NCBI GenBank assembly: GCA_016217735.1
Contig: JACRGQ010000068.1
Coordinates: forward strand, 1-32,070
Reading direction: 5' to 3'
Origin: Nitrospinota bacterium
GTDB taxonomy: Bacteria > Nitrospinota_A > UBA7883 > JACRGQ01
DNA: 32,070 bases
Part shown: piece after piece, positions 8,051 through 18,976 of the stretch
Layout of the letters: each line of letters opens with the position of its first letter
Numbering within the stretch: the first letter of the stretch is position 1
Made by a program: the position numbers and the translations under genes
The notes under the pieces: model-generated
Seen by the model: only the letters and a program-made list of their open reading frames with translations
What the model was told of the DNA's origin: nothing
The model's database searches: none

Positions 8051-8054
<4 letters not shown>
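7356..8054 (+). CDS. ubiE: Demethylmenaquinone/ubiquinone methyltransferase
   Basis: This 232-residue class I SAM methyltransferase starts MVEKDAAKIERMFSDIAPRYDLLNRLLSMGIDQRWR, characteristic of UbiE/MenG. SAM motif I is YLDVATGTGDVA (about 51-62). Further family blocks are AYGIRNFANL and REINRVLKPGASIAILEF. It performs the C-methylation in menaquinone and/or ubiquinone synthesis; without quinone genes nearby, menaquinone versus ubiquinone is undecided. The frame opens at 7326, but the ATG at 7356 matches the family start; its ribosome binding site is weak. The stop overlaps the next gene by 4 bp (CTGA), indicating coupled translation. Confidence 0.92.
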
Positions 8055-9147
<1,093 letters not shown>

Positions 9148-9151
<4 letters not shown>

Positions 9152-11715
9152 CGACGCGCGCCGCATTCAGCGAAAAAATAAAAGACGCGCGCGCCGCGCT
9201 GGAGGCGCGCCATAACGCCGGCGGCGGCGGATTCGACATCTGCCGCGCCTGGGCCGGCTCGGCCGACGGCATCATCAAAGAGCTCTTCGCCGAACTTGCC
9301 CCCGAAAGCTCCGCCCTTCCCTTCGCGCTCGCGGCGTTGGGCGGCTACGGACGGGAGGAACTCAACCCCTGGTCGGACATTGACCTCCTCTTCCTGTACG
9401 ACAAGGAAATCGGCAACGCCGAAGGAGCGCTGCCCGGCAAGGTCATCCCGATGATGTGGGATCTCGGCTTCAAGGTGGGGCACTCCACCCGCACCATCGC
9501 CGATTGCCTCCGCATCGCGCAGACCGACCTCATCAGCAAAACCGGCATGATCGAGTCCCGCTTCCTGCTCGGCGACCGGGAGGTCTTCGGCCGCTTTGAA
9601 TACCAGTTCGCCAAAAACGCGATGGGCAACCAGGTGGACCGCTTCGTCCGCGACAAGTGGGTGGAAAGCGAACTGCGCCACGGCAAATGGCATAATACGC
9701 CCCTGCTCACCGAGCCGGACGTGAAGGAATCACCCGGCGCGCTGCGCGACTACCACACGGCCCTCTGGGTGGCCGCCGCCCGCTACGGCGTGCGCGGCAT
9801 CGCGGAGATCGCCGGCCGCGGCCTGATGGATCCCGCCGAGCAAAAAGCCGTCACCGAGGCGGTGGACTTCATCCTCCGCCTGCGCAACGACATCCATTTT
9901 CTGACCGGGAGGCCGCACAACCTGCTCGATTACGTCCTGCAGCCGCGCGTGGCGAAACGGCTTGGCTTCACCGGCGGGGGGGACGCCCCCGTCATCCGCA
10001 TGATGCACGATTACTACCGCGCCGCCGACACGGTGCTGCGCTTCGGCCAGAGCGTGCGGGCGCAGGCGATGCGCTACCGCACCAAAACCCAGATGTTCTT
10101 CCTGAAGCTCCGCCACAAAATGCTCGCCCCCAACATCTTCGCGGGTGAAGACGAAATATTCGTGAAAGACCTCACGGCGGCGGACCTGGCCGCCAAACCG
10201 GAAACGCTCTTCACCCTGCTGCGCCTGATGGTGGAAAAAGAGCTGAGGCCCTCCCCCGGCCTGCGCCGGATGCTCGACGAAATCGGCCGGCTCTGGAAGC
10301 GGGAGAGTCCCGGCCCGGTGGCGCTGGGTACCGGCCTGCGCGGCATTCTGGAAATGCCGGACCCGGTCAAGGCGCTGGAGCTGATGCGCGACTGCAAGCT
10401 GCTCACCGCGATCATCCCGGAATTCCACTCCATCCGCTACCTCACCCCGTTCGATCTCTACCACCGCTTCACGGTGGACGGCCACTCGTTCCGCGCCATT
10501 CTCGAATTCGACAACCTCAAGCGGAACGAACGCCCCGAGTGCGACCTGCTGCGCGCCCTGTACATCGCCGAGCCGCGCAAGGATTTGGTGCGGCTGGCCC
10601 TGCTGCTGCACGACCTGGGCAAGGGAACGGGCGGCCATCACGAAGAGCGGATCGATCCCGCCATCCTCCTGCGCATCGGCTACACCGGAGACGAGGCCGC
10701 CACGGTGGAACGGCTGGTGCGGCAGCATTTGTTGATGAACAGCGTGGCGCAGAAACGCGACATCCACGAGCCGCACACCGTCATCGAATTCGCCGAACAG
10801 GTGGAAAACGACGAAACGCTCAAGCGCCTCTACATGCTCACCTACGCCGACACCTGCGCCGTCGGCCCCGGCATATGGAACTCGTGGAAGGGGGCGCTGC
10901 TGAAAGAGCTTTTCACGCTGGGGGCCACCTACTTCGAGGGGAAAGACCCGATGCAGTGGCTGGCGCCGGGACGTTTCCTGCCGCCGGAAAAAATGACGCC
11001 GGAGGTCATCCGCTTCGTCAAAGGGATGCCGGACAAATACTTCTTCATGCGCTCGCCGGAGGATGTGGAGCGCGACGCCGCCCTCTTCACGGCCTTTATG
11101 CGGGGAGACGGCGCGCCGGTGATACAGCACCGCTTCGTCTCCGCCACCGATCCGGGGGAAATCACGCTGGTATCGAAAAACAAGCTGGGGCTGCTCTACA
11201 ACGCGCTCGGCACCCTTGCCTCGAAAAACATCGACATCCTCCAAGCGGTCATCCTCACGCACGCCGAGGGGGTGGCGTTCGACTTCTTCCGCGTACACGG
11301 TCCCAGCGGACAGCCGATAGGCGACGACGCTTTTTGGGGGCGCGTGGAGGGGGAAATGCGCCGCGTGCTGGCGGGAGAAAAAACGGTGGACGAAATACTG
11401 AAAGGGCGCACCCGCATTCTCGGCGGGCAAAACGCCGTGACGGTCGACCCGCATGTGCGCGTGCTCAACGACGTGTCGTTCTCCCACACGGTGGTGGAAA
11501 CCGTGTCGCGCGACCGCATAGGGCTGCTGTTCGATTCGGCCCGCGCCATCAGCAACGCGGGGCTGGATATCGTCTCGGCCACCATCGCCGTCGAGGGGCA
11601 CAAGGCGCTCAACACCTTCTACCTCTCGGAAGCGGACGGCAAAAAGGTGACCAACCCCGAACGGATGGAAGAGATAAAAGAAGCGCTGAAAGCCGCCCTC
11701 ATCCCACCCGCCTGA
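9148..11715 (+). CDS. glnD: Bifunctional PII uridylyltransferase/uridylyl-removing enzyme
   Basis: The 855-residue protein has all four GlnD modules. The nucleotidyltransferase motif GGYGREELNPWSDIDLLFLYD is near residues 64-85. The UR-type HD domain has HDLGKGTGGHHEE near 488. Two C-terminal ACT domains begin near 670 (EITLVSKNKLGLLYNALG) and 779 (HTVVETVSRDRIGLL). It senses glutamine and uridylylates or deuridylylates PII, setting nitrogen assimilation. No glnB or glnA is present in this window. The ATG at 9148 overlaps the protease stop by 4 bp. The frame extends far upstream, but that part is a shadow of the protease gene. Confidence 0.96.
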
Positions 11716-11733
11716 TTTTTCCCGCATCCTCAA

Positions 11734-11755
11734 GTAGGTGCGACTTCAGTCGCAC
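11734..11755 (+). repeat. GTAG-hairpin element, copy A
   Basis: GTAG (11734-11737) leads into the perfect 8-bp palindrome GTGCGACT-TC-AGTCGCAC (11738-11755). It lies between the convergent glnD and HyfB-like genes and shares its frame with copies B, C and D. Confidence 0.6.
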
Positions 11756-11830
11756 ACAAAAATATTTTCAAAGGTTCCCCCTCGCGGGCCAACGACACGC
11801 AAGAATGCGTATCCCACCGGGGAAAGGGAT

Positions 11831-13828
11831 TTACAGCAGGAATTTCCAGACGAGGAGGAGGATGAGGAGCGCCACCACGATATTCAGGATGTAGAAATGC
11901 ACGCCGCCTTGCAACCGCCGCCGCACGCGGGCCAGCAGGCGGTTGAGGCCGAAAAAAAGCGGCGCGTAACCCCGCTCCGTGGCCGGGTCTGAAATTTGCA
12001 CCGTCATTTCACCGGCGGCGGGGAAATAAGAGCTGTCGGCCTTGACGGTTTTTTCCGCCATCCCCATCTTGTCGAAAAACTCCGCCAGCGGCGCGGCGAA
12101 CGACCACGCCGAATACTGCATCCGCGGCCCCGGCGCGGCATAGCCGCAATCCCAGGTAACCGTCCGCGCCACCTTCCGCCCCGCCAGCAGCCGGTAACGG
12201 AGATACGCCGCCGCGCCCAGCAACAACGCGAGAATCATCAATACCTGAACCACGCCGAGCAGCGGTTGCAGCGCATCCAGCAGGCCGCCCTCCAGCGCGG
12301 CGCGCGGCACGCCGCCCAGTCCGGCGGCAACTTCCACCAACGGCGCTTTCAGCAGCAGCACAATCCACGGGGAATAAAACGCCGCGATCACCATGACCGC
12401 CGCGAGGATCGTCCCCGGCAGGCGAAGCGCAAGCCCCGGCTCTTCCACCTTTGCGTCAAGCTGTTCGCGGGAAGAGCCGAGAAACGCCACCCCGAACATC
12501 TTGGCGAACGCGGCGGCCGCAAGCCCGCCGATCAGCGCGAATGCGGCGGCCGCGCCGACGGCGGGCAGGATCAGTCCCGTGCCGCCGGCGGCCAGCCCCT
12601 TGAAGGCGGCGAGGAACACCGTGAACTCGCTGATGAAGCCGGAGAGCGGCGGCAAACCGCAGATGGCGGCGGCCCCGATGAGGGTCAGGCTGCCGGTCCA
12701 CGGAAGTTTTTTATACAGCCCCCCCAGCCGGTGCAGGGCGGCGGTGCCGCACGCCAGCCGCACGGAACCAACCTGCATGAAGAGCAGGCTTTTGAACATG
12801 GCGTGGTTCAGCACATGGAACAGCGCCCCGGCGGCGCCCAGCGCGGCCATGGCGGGATACCGCGTAGCCGCGCCCAGCAGCGCGAAACCAACGCCCATCG
12901 TGATGATGCCGATGTTCTCCACGCTGGAGTACGCCAGCAGTTTCCGCATATCGCTTTGCGCCAGCGCGAAAAGCGCCCCCGCAACTCCCGATACCGCGCC
13001 AATGGCCACCAGCGTCCACCCCATCCAGGGGGCTGGCGCGCCGAGCATCGGGATGAAACGGAGAATGCCGTAAATGCCGAGTTTCCCCATCGCCCCGGCC
13101 ATCAATGCGGCGGCGAACGGCGGGGCGGCCGGGTAGGCGCGCGGCATCCAGATGTGCAGCCCCGCGAAACCGGCCTTTGTCCCGAAGCCGATGACAAAGA
13201 GCGCGAAGAGTATCCCCATCTCCAGCGGCGTGGCGGCCCGCATCGCCCCGAAATCGGCGGTTCCCCGCCCTTGCGCGAGATACAGTATCGCGCCGAAAAG
13301 CAGCGCCGCGCCGGTGTGCATCGCCAGCAGATAAAGGCGCGCGGCCCCCTTCTGCTCCGCATCCCGCTCCCCCATCATCACAAGGAAGAATGATGCAACC
13401 GACATCAGCTCCCACGCAAAGAGGAAAAAAACGCCGTTGCGCGCCAGCGGGACAAGCGCCATGCCCGCCGCCATAAGGTTGTAGAAAAACCAAGCGGGCG
13501 CGGGGTGAACGACGGAACCGCGCCGCTCCAGCCAGCCGAAGCCGTACACCGCCGCCAAGGCGGAGACCCCGAAGACCGGCAGGAGGAAGAACAGCGTCAG
13601 CGCGTCGGCCCCCATGTTCAGCGAGCCGTAAGGAATGTTCCAGCCGATGGCAACGCTCCGCTCGGCCGGCTTGAGCAACATATAACAGGTTGCGGTAAAA
13701 CCGAGCAGCCCCGCCGCCACGGCACCGGCGGCGCTGGCGCGGTTCGCCAGCGCCGGCGTTTTGTACAGCGCCAGCGCCGCCGCGCCCGACGCAAGGTAAA
13801 GACCGATTACGGCCAGCAGTATCGTCAC
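11831..13828 (-). CDS. HyfB/HycC/NuoL-like proton-conducting membrane subunit, orphan
   Basis: The 665-residue protein is almost entirely hydrophobic, with about 15 membrane segments. It shows the proton-translocating oxidoreductase core: FLFAWELMSVASFFLV with the conserved Glu, then IWMPRAYPAAPPFAAALMAGAMGKLGIYGILRF, and a NHAMFKSLLFM segment. This is the antiporter-like family shared by complex I, Mrp antiporters and group 4 hydrogenases; the length and the TWDCGYAAPGPRMQYSAWSF C-terminal block favour HyfB/HycC. No other hydrogenase, Mrp or Nuo gene is adjacent, so the partner complex is unknown. Start is GTG 13828, with a GGAG overlapping the end of the sirtuin gene. Confidence 0.85.
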   Translation of the reverse strand: MTILLAVIGLYLASGAAALALYKTPALANRASAAGAVAAGLLGFTATCYMLLKPAERSVAIGWNIPYGSLNMGADALTLFFLLPVFGVSALAAVYGFGWLERRGSVVHPAPAWFFYNLMAAGMALVPLARNGVFFLFAWELMSVASFFLVMMGERDAEQKGAARLYLLAMHTGAALLFGAILYLAQGRGTADFGAMRAATPLEMGILFALFVIGFGTKAGFAGLHIWMPRAYPAAPPFAAALMAGAMGKLGIYGILRFIPMLGAPAPWMGWTLVAIGAVSGVAGALFALAQSDMRKLLAYSSVENIGIITMGVGFALLGAATRYPAMAALGAAGALFHVLNHAMFKSLLFMQVGSVRLACGTAALHRLGGLYKKLPWTGSLTLIGAAAICGLPPLSGFISEFTVFLAAFKGLAAGGTGLILPAVGAAAAFALIGGLAAAAFAKMFGVAFLGSSREQLDAKVEEPGLALRLPGTILAAVMVIAAFYSPWIVLLLKAPLVEVAAGLGGVPRAALEGGLLDALQPLLGVVQVLMILALLLGAAAYLRYRLLAGRKVARTVTWDCGYAAPGPRMQYSAWSFAAPLAEFFDKMGMAEKTVKADSSYFPAAGEMTVQISDPATERGYAPLFFGLNRLLARVRRRLQGGVHFYILNIVVALLILLLVWKFLL

Positions 13829-13831
13829 CGG

Positions 13832-14551
13832 TTACTCCAAAAGCCTCGGCAACAGTTCCCCCGACCGGCCGGAAAGATGGACGTCCACCATCCCGCTGGC
13901 GGGAGTTTCTTCAATGTTTATTTCAATCACAAACGCCCCGGCCTCCTTCGCCAGCCCCGCCAGCCCCGCCGCCGGATACACCACCGACGAGGTGCCGGCC
14001 ACGATCATCACGTCGGCGGCGCGGCAGGCATCCATCGCCTGTTGCAGCACGTCCGGATCCAGCGCTTCGCCGAACCAGACGATATGCGGACGGAGCAGCG
14101 CCCCGCAGGAACAGCGCGGCGGCAACGGCGCAAGCGGCACATCGCGGTTTTCGCGCACCGTCCCCTCCTCCACGCAGCGGGTGAACCAGATGTTGCCATG
14201 CAGTTCCGCCAGCTTCGAGCTTCCGGCGGCGCGGTGCAGGCCATCCACATTCTGCGTCACCAGGAAAAAATCGCCGAACCTCTTTTCCATCGCGGCCAGC
14301 GCGTGGTGGCCGGGATTCGGCGCCAGCGGGGCGATCTTTTGCCGCCGCCAATCGTACCACTCCCACACGAGGCGCGGGTCGCGCTCGAACGCTTCGGGGG
14401 TGGCCAGTTCCTCGGCGCGGAAATTTTTCCAAAGCCCCCCTTCGCCGCGAAAGGTGGGAACGCCGCTCTCGGCCGAAACCCCCGCGCCGGTGAGCGCCAC
14501 CACGCTTTTCGCGGCGGCCAACGCCCCGCGGGCGTGGCTAATCCCCGGCAT
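13832..14551 (-). CDS. cobB: NAD-dependent protein deacylase, class III sirtuin
   Basis: The 239-residue enzyme has GAGVSAESGVPTFRG (22-36), TQNVDGLH (99-106), catalytic H118 in LHGNIW and the NAD-binding AGTSSVVYPA. The YDWR motif (Y66, R69) is the YxxR pair that selects acidic acyl groups such as succinyl in class III sirtuins. Sirtuins remove lysine acyl groups using NAD. The zinc site is unusual: C126, C147 and C149 are present, but the expected partner of C126 is a glutamate (RCVEEG). The ATG at 14551 lies inside the end of the kinase gene after a GGGGAAGGGG site, with a 14-bp overlap. Coupled with kinase upstream and HyfB-like gene downstream. Confidence 0.92.
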   Translation of the reverse strand: MPGISHARGALAAAKSVVALTGAGVSAESGVPTFRGEGGLWKNFRAEELATPEAFERDPRLVWEWYDWRRQKIAPLAPNPGHHALAAMEKRFGDFFLVTQNVDGLHRAAGSSKLAELHGNIWFTRCVEEGTVRENRDVPLAPLPPRCSCGALLRPHIVWFGEALDPDVLQQAMDACRAADVMIVAGTSSVVYPAAGLAGLAKEAGAFVIEINIEETPASGMVDVHLSGRSGELLPRLLE

Positions 14552-16262
14552 TCCCCTTCCCCTTCAGCGGCAGGGTGAAGTGGAACACGGCCCCCTTGCC
14601 TAGCTCGCCGCCCACGCCGATATCGCCGCCATGCCCATTGACGATCATCTTGCAGATGGCCAGCCCGAGGCCGGTTCCTTTCGCCTTCGCCGCCTCGTCC
14701 CCCACCTGCACGAACTTGGTGAACAGTTTTTTCTGGTCCTCCCCGCTGATGCCGGGGCCGCTGTCCTCCACTTCGAAGCGGTACGAACCGTTCGTCACGC
14801 TTTCGCGCAGAATGACCGTCCCCCCCACCGGCGAGAATTTGATGGCGTTGCTGATAAGGTTATTGAACACCTGGAATATCTTGGAGCGGTCGAGCGCCAG
14901 TTCGGGGCTTGGCGTGAGCGGAACGTGCTCCAGCACGATCTCCTTGTTGTGCGCGTTGAAGGACATGGCGGAGATGGAGTCCAGCAGGATATCGCCTACG
15001 GTGGTGGCGGCGAGATTCACCTCCATGCTGGCGGCGTTCGTCTTCGCCAGCGCCAGGATGTCGTCCACCAGCGTCAACAGGTGTCCGGCGGAATTCACCA
15101 TGATCTCCAATCCCCTGCGCTGCATTTCGGTCACCACCGTTTTTTCCGCCATCATTTTGCCGAAGCCGATGATGGCGGTCAGCGGCGAGCGAAGGTCATG
15201 CGATGCAATGGAGAGAAAATCGTCCTTCATCGCCAGCAGTTCCTCCAGCCGCCGGTTCGTTTCCTCAAGGCGGGTGATCGTCAGCGATTTTTCCAGCGCC
15301 ACCGCCAGGTTTTCCTGGACGGCGGCCAGCGATTTCATGCAGGTATCGTAGTGCCGCCCCATGTATTCGGGGGTATACACGCCCGGCGTACGGGACGAGA
15401 AAAAGAGGATGGCGGTCGGCTTCCCCTCCACATACAGCGGCACGGTGAGGCTGGAGCGTATCCCTTCCTTCAGCAGCGTGGCGTTGTAGTGGCTGTCACG
15501 CTTCTTGTCGACAACGTACTCCTTGAGGTCGTAAATGATGCGGTACTTTCCCCCCGCCATTACCGAGTGCGCATCGCGCCAGGACGCCGCCGGGTTCAAC
15601 AGGGCCGGCAGATTGGTGGAGGCGAGATGTATCCGGTAGCCTTTGGGGAGCAGAATGGGATTATCCGACCTTACTTTGGCAACGGCGATAAACTCCAGCT
15701 TTTCGTCCAGCAGCGAAAGGCCGATCCTGTCGTAGGGGATGATCCGCTTGAGCTGGTCGAAAATGATTTCGAACATCTCATCCAGCGTGGAGCCGGAGTG
15801 AATTGCGGAATTGATCTCCATGATGGTGCGGTTGACGGCGAGGATTTCGGTCAGCTCGCTGTTGCGCTTGAGCAGCTCGTTGCGCGTTTTGGCGCGTTTC
15901 GTCATATCGTGGATGGTCAACAGGGCGCCGCTGAAGCAGCACTCGTTCGCCGCCCGCTGGAGCGATACCGCGAACACCGGGCCGTCCGGCGCGGGGCTGG
16001 CCGTTTCAAATCTCTGCACCACTTCCCCCGCCATCACCGCGGCGAGGAAATCCGGCAAGCGCGCCATCTTTTCGCCGTAGCGCGGGGCCATCAGCGCGAA
16101 GTCCAGCGGTTTGCCGATTGCGGCATCACGGTCGATCCCCATGCCTTTGGCGGCGGCGGCGTTCATCATCGCCACGTTACCGGCCTCGTCCAGCAGGGCG
16201 ATCTGGTCGGGCAGCATATCGAAATAGCTTTGCAGTTGGTTTTTCTGTTCCAGGGAATTCAT
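14538..16262 (-). CDS. PAS-GAF sensor histidine kinase
   Basis: The 574-residue protein has, in order: a PAS domain (about 12-125, MLPDQIALLDEAGNVAMMNAAAA), a GAF domain (about 155-320, IIFDQLKRIIPYDRIGLSLLDE), a HisKA dimerisation helix (FLSIASHDLRSPLTAIIGFG, with phospho-His near 360) and a HATPase domain. The last has an N-box (NNLISNAIKFSP), G1 (VEDSGPGIS) and G2 (GTGLGLAICKMIVNGHGG). No membrane segments are apparent, so it is probably cytosolic. No response regulator gene is adjacent, so it is an orphan and its input is unknown. The ATG at 16262 has only a weak ribosome binding site. Its 3' end overlaps the sirtuin gene. Confidence 0.93.
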   Translation of the reverse strand: MNSLEQKNQLQSYFDMLPDQIALLDEAGNVAMMNAAAAKGMGIDRDAAIGKPLDFALMAPRYGEKMARLPDFLAAVMAGEVVQRFETASPAPDGPVFAVSLQRAANECCFSGALLTIHDMTKRAKTRNELLKRNSELTEILAVNRTIMEINSAIHSGSTLDEMFEIIFDQLKRIIPYDRIGLSLLDEKLEFIAVAKVRSDNPILLPKGYRIHLASTNLPALLNPAASWRDAHSVMAGGKYRIIYDLKEYVVDKKRDSHYNATLLKEGIRSSLTVPLYVEGKPTAILFFSSRTPGVYTPEYMGRHYDTCMKSLAAVQENLAVALEKSLTITRLEETNRRLEELLAMKDDFLSIASHDLRSPLTAIIGFGKMMAEKTVVTEMQRRGLEIMVNSAGHLLTLVDDILALAKTNAASMEVNLAATTVGDILLDSISAMSFNAHNKEIVLEHVPLTPSPELALDRSKIFQVFNNLISNAIKFSPVGGTVILRESVTNGSYRFEVEDSGPGISGEDQKKLFTKFVQVGDEAAKAKGTGLGLAICKMIVNGHGGDIGVGGELGKGAVFHFTLPLKGKGNAGD

Positions 16263-16294
16263 CCGGCTATTTTGGCAGGAATGGGGCTGTTTTG

Positions 16295-16314
16295 GTAGGT
16301 GCGATTTTAATCGC
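16295..16314 (+). repeat. GTAG-hairpin element, copy B
   Basis: GTAG (16295-16298) is followed by GT and the palindrome GCGATT-TT-AATCGC (16301-16314). It fills most of the gap between leuS and the kinase gene. The stem differs from copy A by a compensated C-G to T-A change. Confidence 0.6.
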
Positions 16315-16325
16315 GCCCCCGCCGG

Positions 16326-18794
16326 TCAGTGGACGACGTTGATGAGCCGGCCCGGAACCACGATGATCTTCTTCACCGCGTCGGATCCGATGGCCTGGCG
16401 CACTTTTTCGTCCGCGAGCGCCAGCTTTTTCAGCTCTTCCTCGGCGGTATCCGGCGCCACTTCCAGCTTTGTCCGCACCTTGCCGCGCACCTGCACCACG
16501 ATGGTCATGGTGGCGGAGGCGGTGAGCGCATCGTCGTATTTCGGCCACGCGGCGGTGGTGAGGTATTCGGCGTGACCGAATTCCCCATACAGTTCCTGCG
16601 TGAGGTGCGGCATAAACGGGTGCAGCAGCTTGAGGTAATCGATAAGCGTGCCGCGCAACTCGGCGCGGTCGACGCCGGTCTCCGGCGCATAGTCGGAGAG
16701 AAAGTTCAGAAGTTCCATGCCGGCGGCGATGGCTGTGTTGAACTGCTCGCGGTCGCGGATGTCGTGGGTAAACCGTTTGATGGTAACGTGCCGCATCCGG
16801 CGGAGTTCCCTCCCCGTTTCCGAAAGCTCCACTCCGGCTTTCTGTTCCGCTTTCAGTTCCGGCAGCCACTTGTGGAAAAGCCGGTAGACGCGCTGCACGA
16901 AGCGGTACGAGCCTTCGATGCCGCTGTCGTCCCACTCCAGATCGCGCTCCGGCGGCGCGGCGAAGAGAATGAAGATGCGGGTGGCGTCCGCCCCGTAGCG
17001 CGACAAAATGGCGTCCGGATCGACCACGTTCCCCTTGCTCTTGCTCATCTTCGCGCCGTCTTTAATAACCATCCCCTGCGAGAGGAGATTCTTGAACGGC
17101 TCCGGCGCGGCGGTGAAACCGATGTCGCGCGCGAATTTATTGAAGAACCGCGCATAGAGCAGGTGCAGGATGGCGTGCTCGATGCCGCCGATATATTTGT
17201 CCACTGGCAGCCAGTAGTCGATGTCTTTTTTCTCCCCCGCCGATGCCGCCGCCGCGGGCGAGGCGTAGCGGAAGAAATACCACGACGAACACATGAAGGT
17301 GTCCATCGTATCGGTCTCGCGCCGGGCCGCGCCGCCGCACCGCGGGCAGGCGGTGTTTGTGAATGATTCAAGCTGGCCCAGCGGCGAGCGCCCTCCTTCC
17401 AGCAGGTCGGCGTCCGTCGGCAGCAACACGGGCAACTGTTCTTCGGGAACCGCCACCGGGCCGCACGTCGGGCAGTGGACAACCGGAATCGGCGTTCCCC
17501 AGTAGCGCTGGCGGCTGATGCCCCAATCGCGCAGGCGGTAGCTGATGGCGGCATCCCCCGCCGCGTTTTCTTTCAGCCACGCGTTTATCTTCGTGATGGC
17601 GGCGCGGTTCTCCATGCCGGTGAACTGGCCGCTGGCGTGCATCACGCCGTCGCCGGAGTACGCTTCATCCGGCGGCGCGGCGGCATCTTCCCCTTCGCGC
17701 AGGATCACTTTGCGGATGGGGAGGTTGTATTTTTCCGCAAAGGCGAAATCGCGCGTATCGTGCGCCGGCACGCTCATGATAGCGCCGGTGCCGTAATCTA
17801 TCAGTATGAAGTTGGCGGCCCATATCGGCAGCTTTTCGCCGTTCACGGGATTGACGGCGTAGCGCCCGGTGAAGACCCCCATTTTTTCCGCGTCGTCGCT
17901 GGTGCGCGAAATCTTGTCCATCCGCGCCACCTGCTCGACGAAGATGTTGACGGCTTCTTTCTGCGCGGTTCCGGCGGCCAGCTTTTTGACCAACTGATGT
18001 TCCGGCGCGAGACAGAGAAACGTCGCGCCAAACAGCGTATCGGGCCGCGTGGTGAATACCTCGATGCCCCCCTCCGCGCCATCAATCTTAAACGTGACAC
18101 GCGCCCCCTCGCTGCGCCCTATCCAGTTGCGCTGCATGGTGAGCACGCGGTCGGGCCAGTGTCCTTCCAGCAGCTTCAGGTCTTTCAGCAGCTCGTCGGC
18201 GTAATCGGTGATTTTGAGGAACCACCCCTGCATCTCTTTTTGCACCACCGGCGAATCGCAGCGCCAGCAGGTATCATCTATCACCTGTTCATTCGCCAGC
18301 ACGGTGTGGCAGCTTTCGCACCAGTTGACGAACGTCTCCTTGCGATAGGCCAGTCCCTTTTTCATGAACTGGATGAAGAACCACTGCGTCCAGCGGTAGT
18401 AATCCGGCAGGCAGGTGGTTACTTCGCGGTCCCAGTCGTAGCCGGTTCCCATCGCGCGTATCTGCTGACGCATGTTGGCGATGTTCGAAAGCGTCCACTT
18501 GTGGGGATGCGTCTTTTTTTCGATGGCGGCGTTCTCGGCGGGAAGGCCGAAGGCGTCCCACCCCATCGGGTGCAGCACGTTGTAGCCGTTCATCCGGAAA
18601 TAGCGCGAGAGCATATCGCCGATGGTGTACACGCGGACGTGCCCCATATGTATCCGCCCGGAGGGATACGGGAACATTTCCAGGCAATAGTATTTGGGCC
18701 TGGAGGTGTCGGTGGAAACCTTGTCCGCTCCCGTGGCGGCCCAATGCGCCTGCCACTTGGCCTCTATCCCTTTAAAATCGTACCGCTGGTTCAT
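16326..18794 (-). CDS. leuS: Leucyl-tRNA synthetase
   Basis: The 822-residue class Ia synthetase starts MNQRYDFKGIEAKWQAHW. The HIGH motif is HMGH (49-52), and KMSKS lies near 581 (AKMSKSKGNVVDPD). A zinc-type CxxC pair is present (WCESC and CWRC), along with a CP1 editing domain with the TRPDTLFGATFL motif and a C-terminal anticodon-binding domain. It charges tRNA-Leu and hydrolyses mischarged amino acids. The length is slightly short compared with E. coli (860), within the bacterial range. A short gap with copy B of the hairpin repeat separates it from the kinase gene downstream. Confidence 0.97.
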   Translation of the reverse strand: MNQRYDFKGIEAKWQAHWAATGADKVSTDTSRPKYYCLEMFPYPSGRIHMGHVRVYTIGDMLSRYFRMNGYNVLHPMGWDAFGLPAENAAIEKKTHPHKWTLSNIANMRQQIRAMGTGYDWDREVTTCLPDYYRWTQWFFIQFMKKGLAYRKETFVNWCESCHTVLANEQVIDDTCWRCDSPVVQKEMQGWFLKITDYADELLKDLKLLEGHWPDRVLTMQRNWIGRSEGARVTFKIDGAEGGIEVFTTRPDTLFGATFLCLAPEHQLVKKLAAGTAQKEAVNIFVEQVARMDKISRTSDDAEKMGVFTGRYAVNPVNGEKLPIWAANFILIDYGTGAIMSVPAHDTRDFAFAEKYNLPIRKVILREGEDAAAPPDEAYSGDGVMHASGQFTGMENRAAITKINAWLKENAAGDAAISYRLRDWGISRQRYWGTPIPVVHCPTCGPVAVPEEQLPVLLPTDADLLEGGRSPLGQLESFTNTACPRCGGAARRETDTMDTFMCSSWYFFRYASPAAAASAGEKKDIDYWLPVDKYIGGIEHAILHLLYARFFNKFARDIGFTAAPEPFKNLLSQGMVIKDGAKMSKSKGNVVDPDAILSRYGADATRIFILFAAPPERDLEWDDSGIEGSYRFVQRVYRLFHKWLPELKAEQKAGVELSETGRELRRMRHVTIKRFTHDIRDREQFNTAIAAGMELLNFLSDYAPETGVDRAELRGTLIDYLKLLHPFMPHLTQELYGEFGHAEYLTTAAWPKYDDALTASATMTIVVQVRGKVRTKLEVAPDTAEEELKKLALADEKVRQAIGSDAVKKIIVVPGRLINVVH

Positions 18795-18866
18795 AGGGGA
18801 TAAAGATTACCACAGCGGCGGGCCGTTGCGGAACCGCTCTTCTTGATTTGGTGGCGTCCTCTTATT

Positions 18867-18973
18867 TAGGTGGCACGGACACTCTTGTCCGTGTTGCGCC
18901 CTTGAGGGCGCAAGTTCCAGTTTGCTGTCATGGCCGCTATGCGGCCATCGCGGACAGGAGTGTCCGCGCCACC
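18867..18973. repeat. Head-to-head pair of double-hairpin elements (copy E)
   Basis: Four hairpins follow each other: CACGGACA/TGTCCGTG (18874-18893), TTGCGCCC/GGGCGCAA (18894-18913), ATGGCCGC/GCGGCCAT (18930-18948) and CGCGGACA/TGTCCGCG (18949-18968). The outer flanks are GGTGGC at the left and its near complement GCCACC at the right, so the 107 bp is an inverted pair of two-hairpin units. The outer stems differ by a compensated pair (A-T versus G-C). It lies between leuS and rlpA. Confidence 0.7.
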
Positions 18974-18976
18974 GGA

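Noticed and set aside
14575-16298. Long plus-strand frame antisense to the kinase gene
   Set aside because: The minus-strand kinase has complete conserved domains; the plus-strand translation has none and no ribosome binding site.
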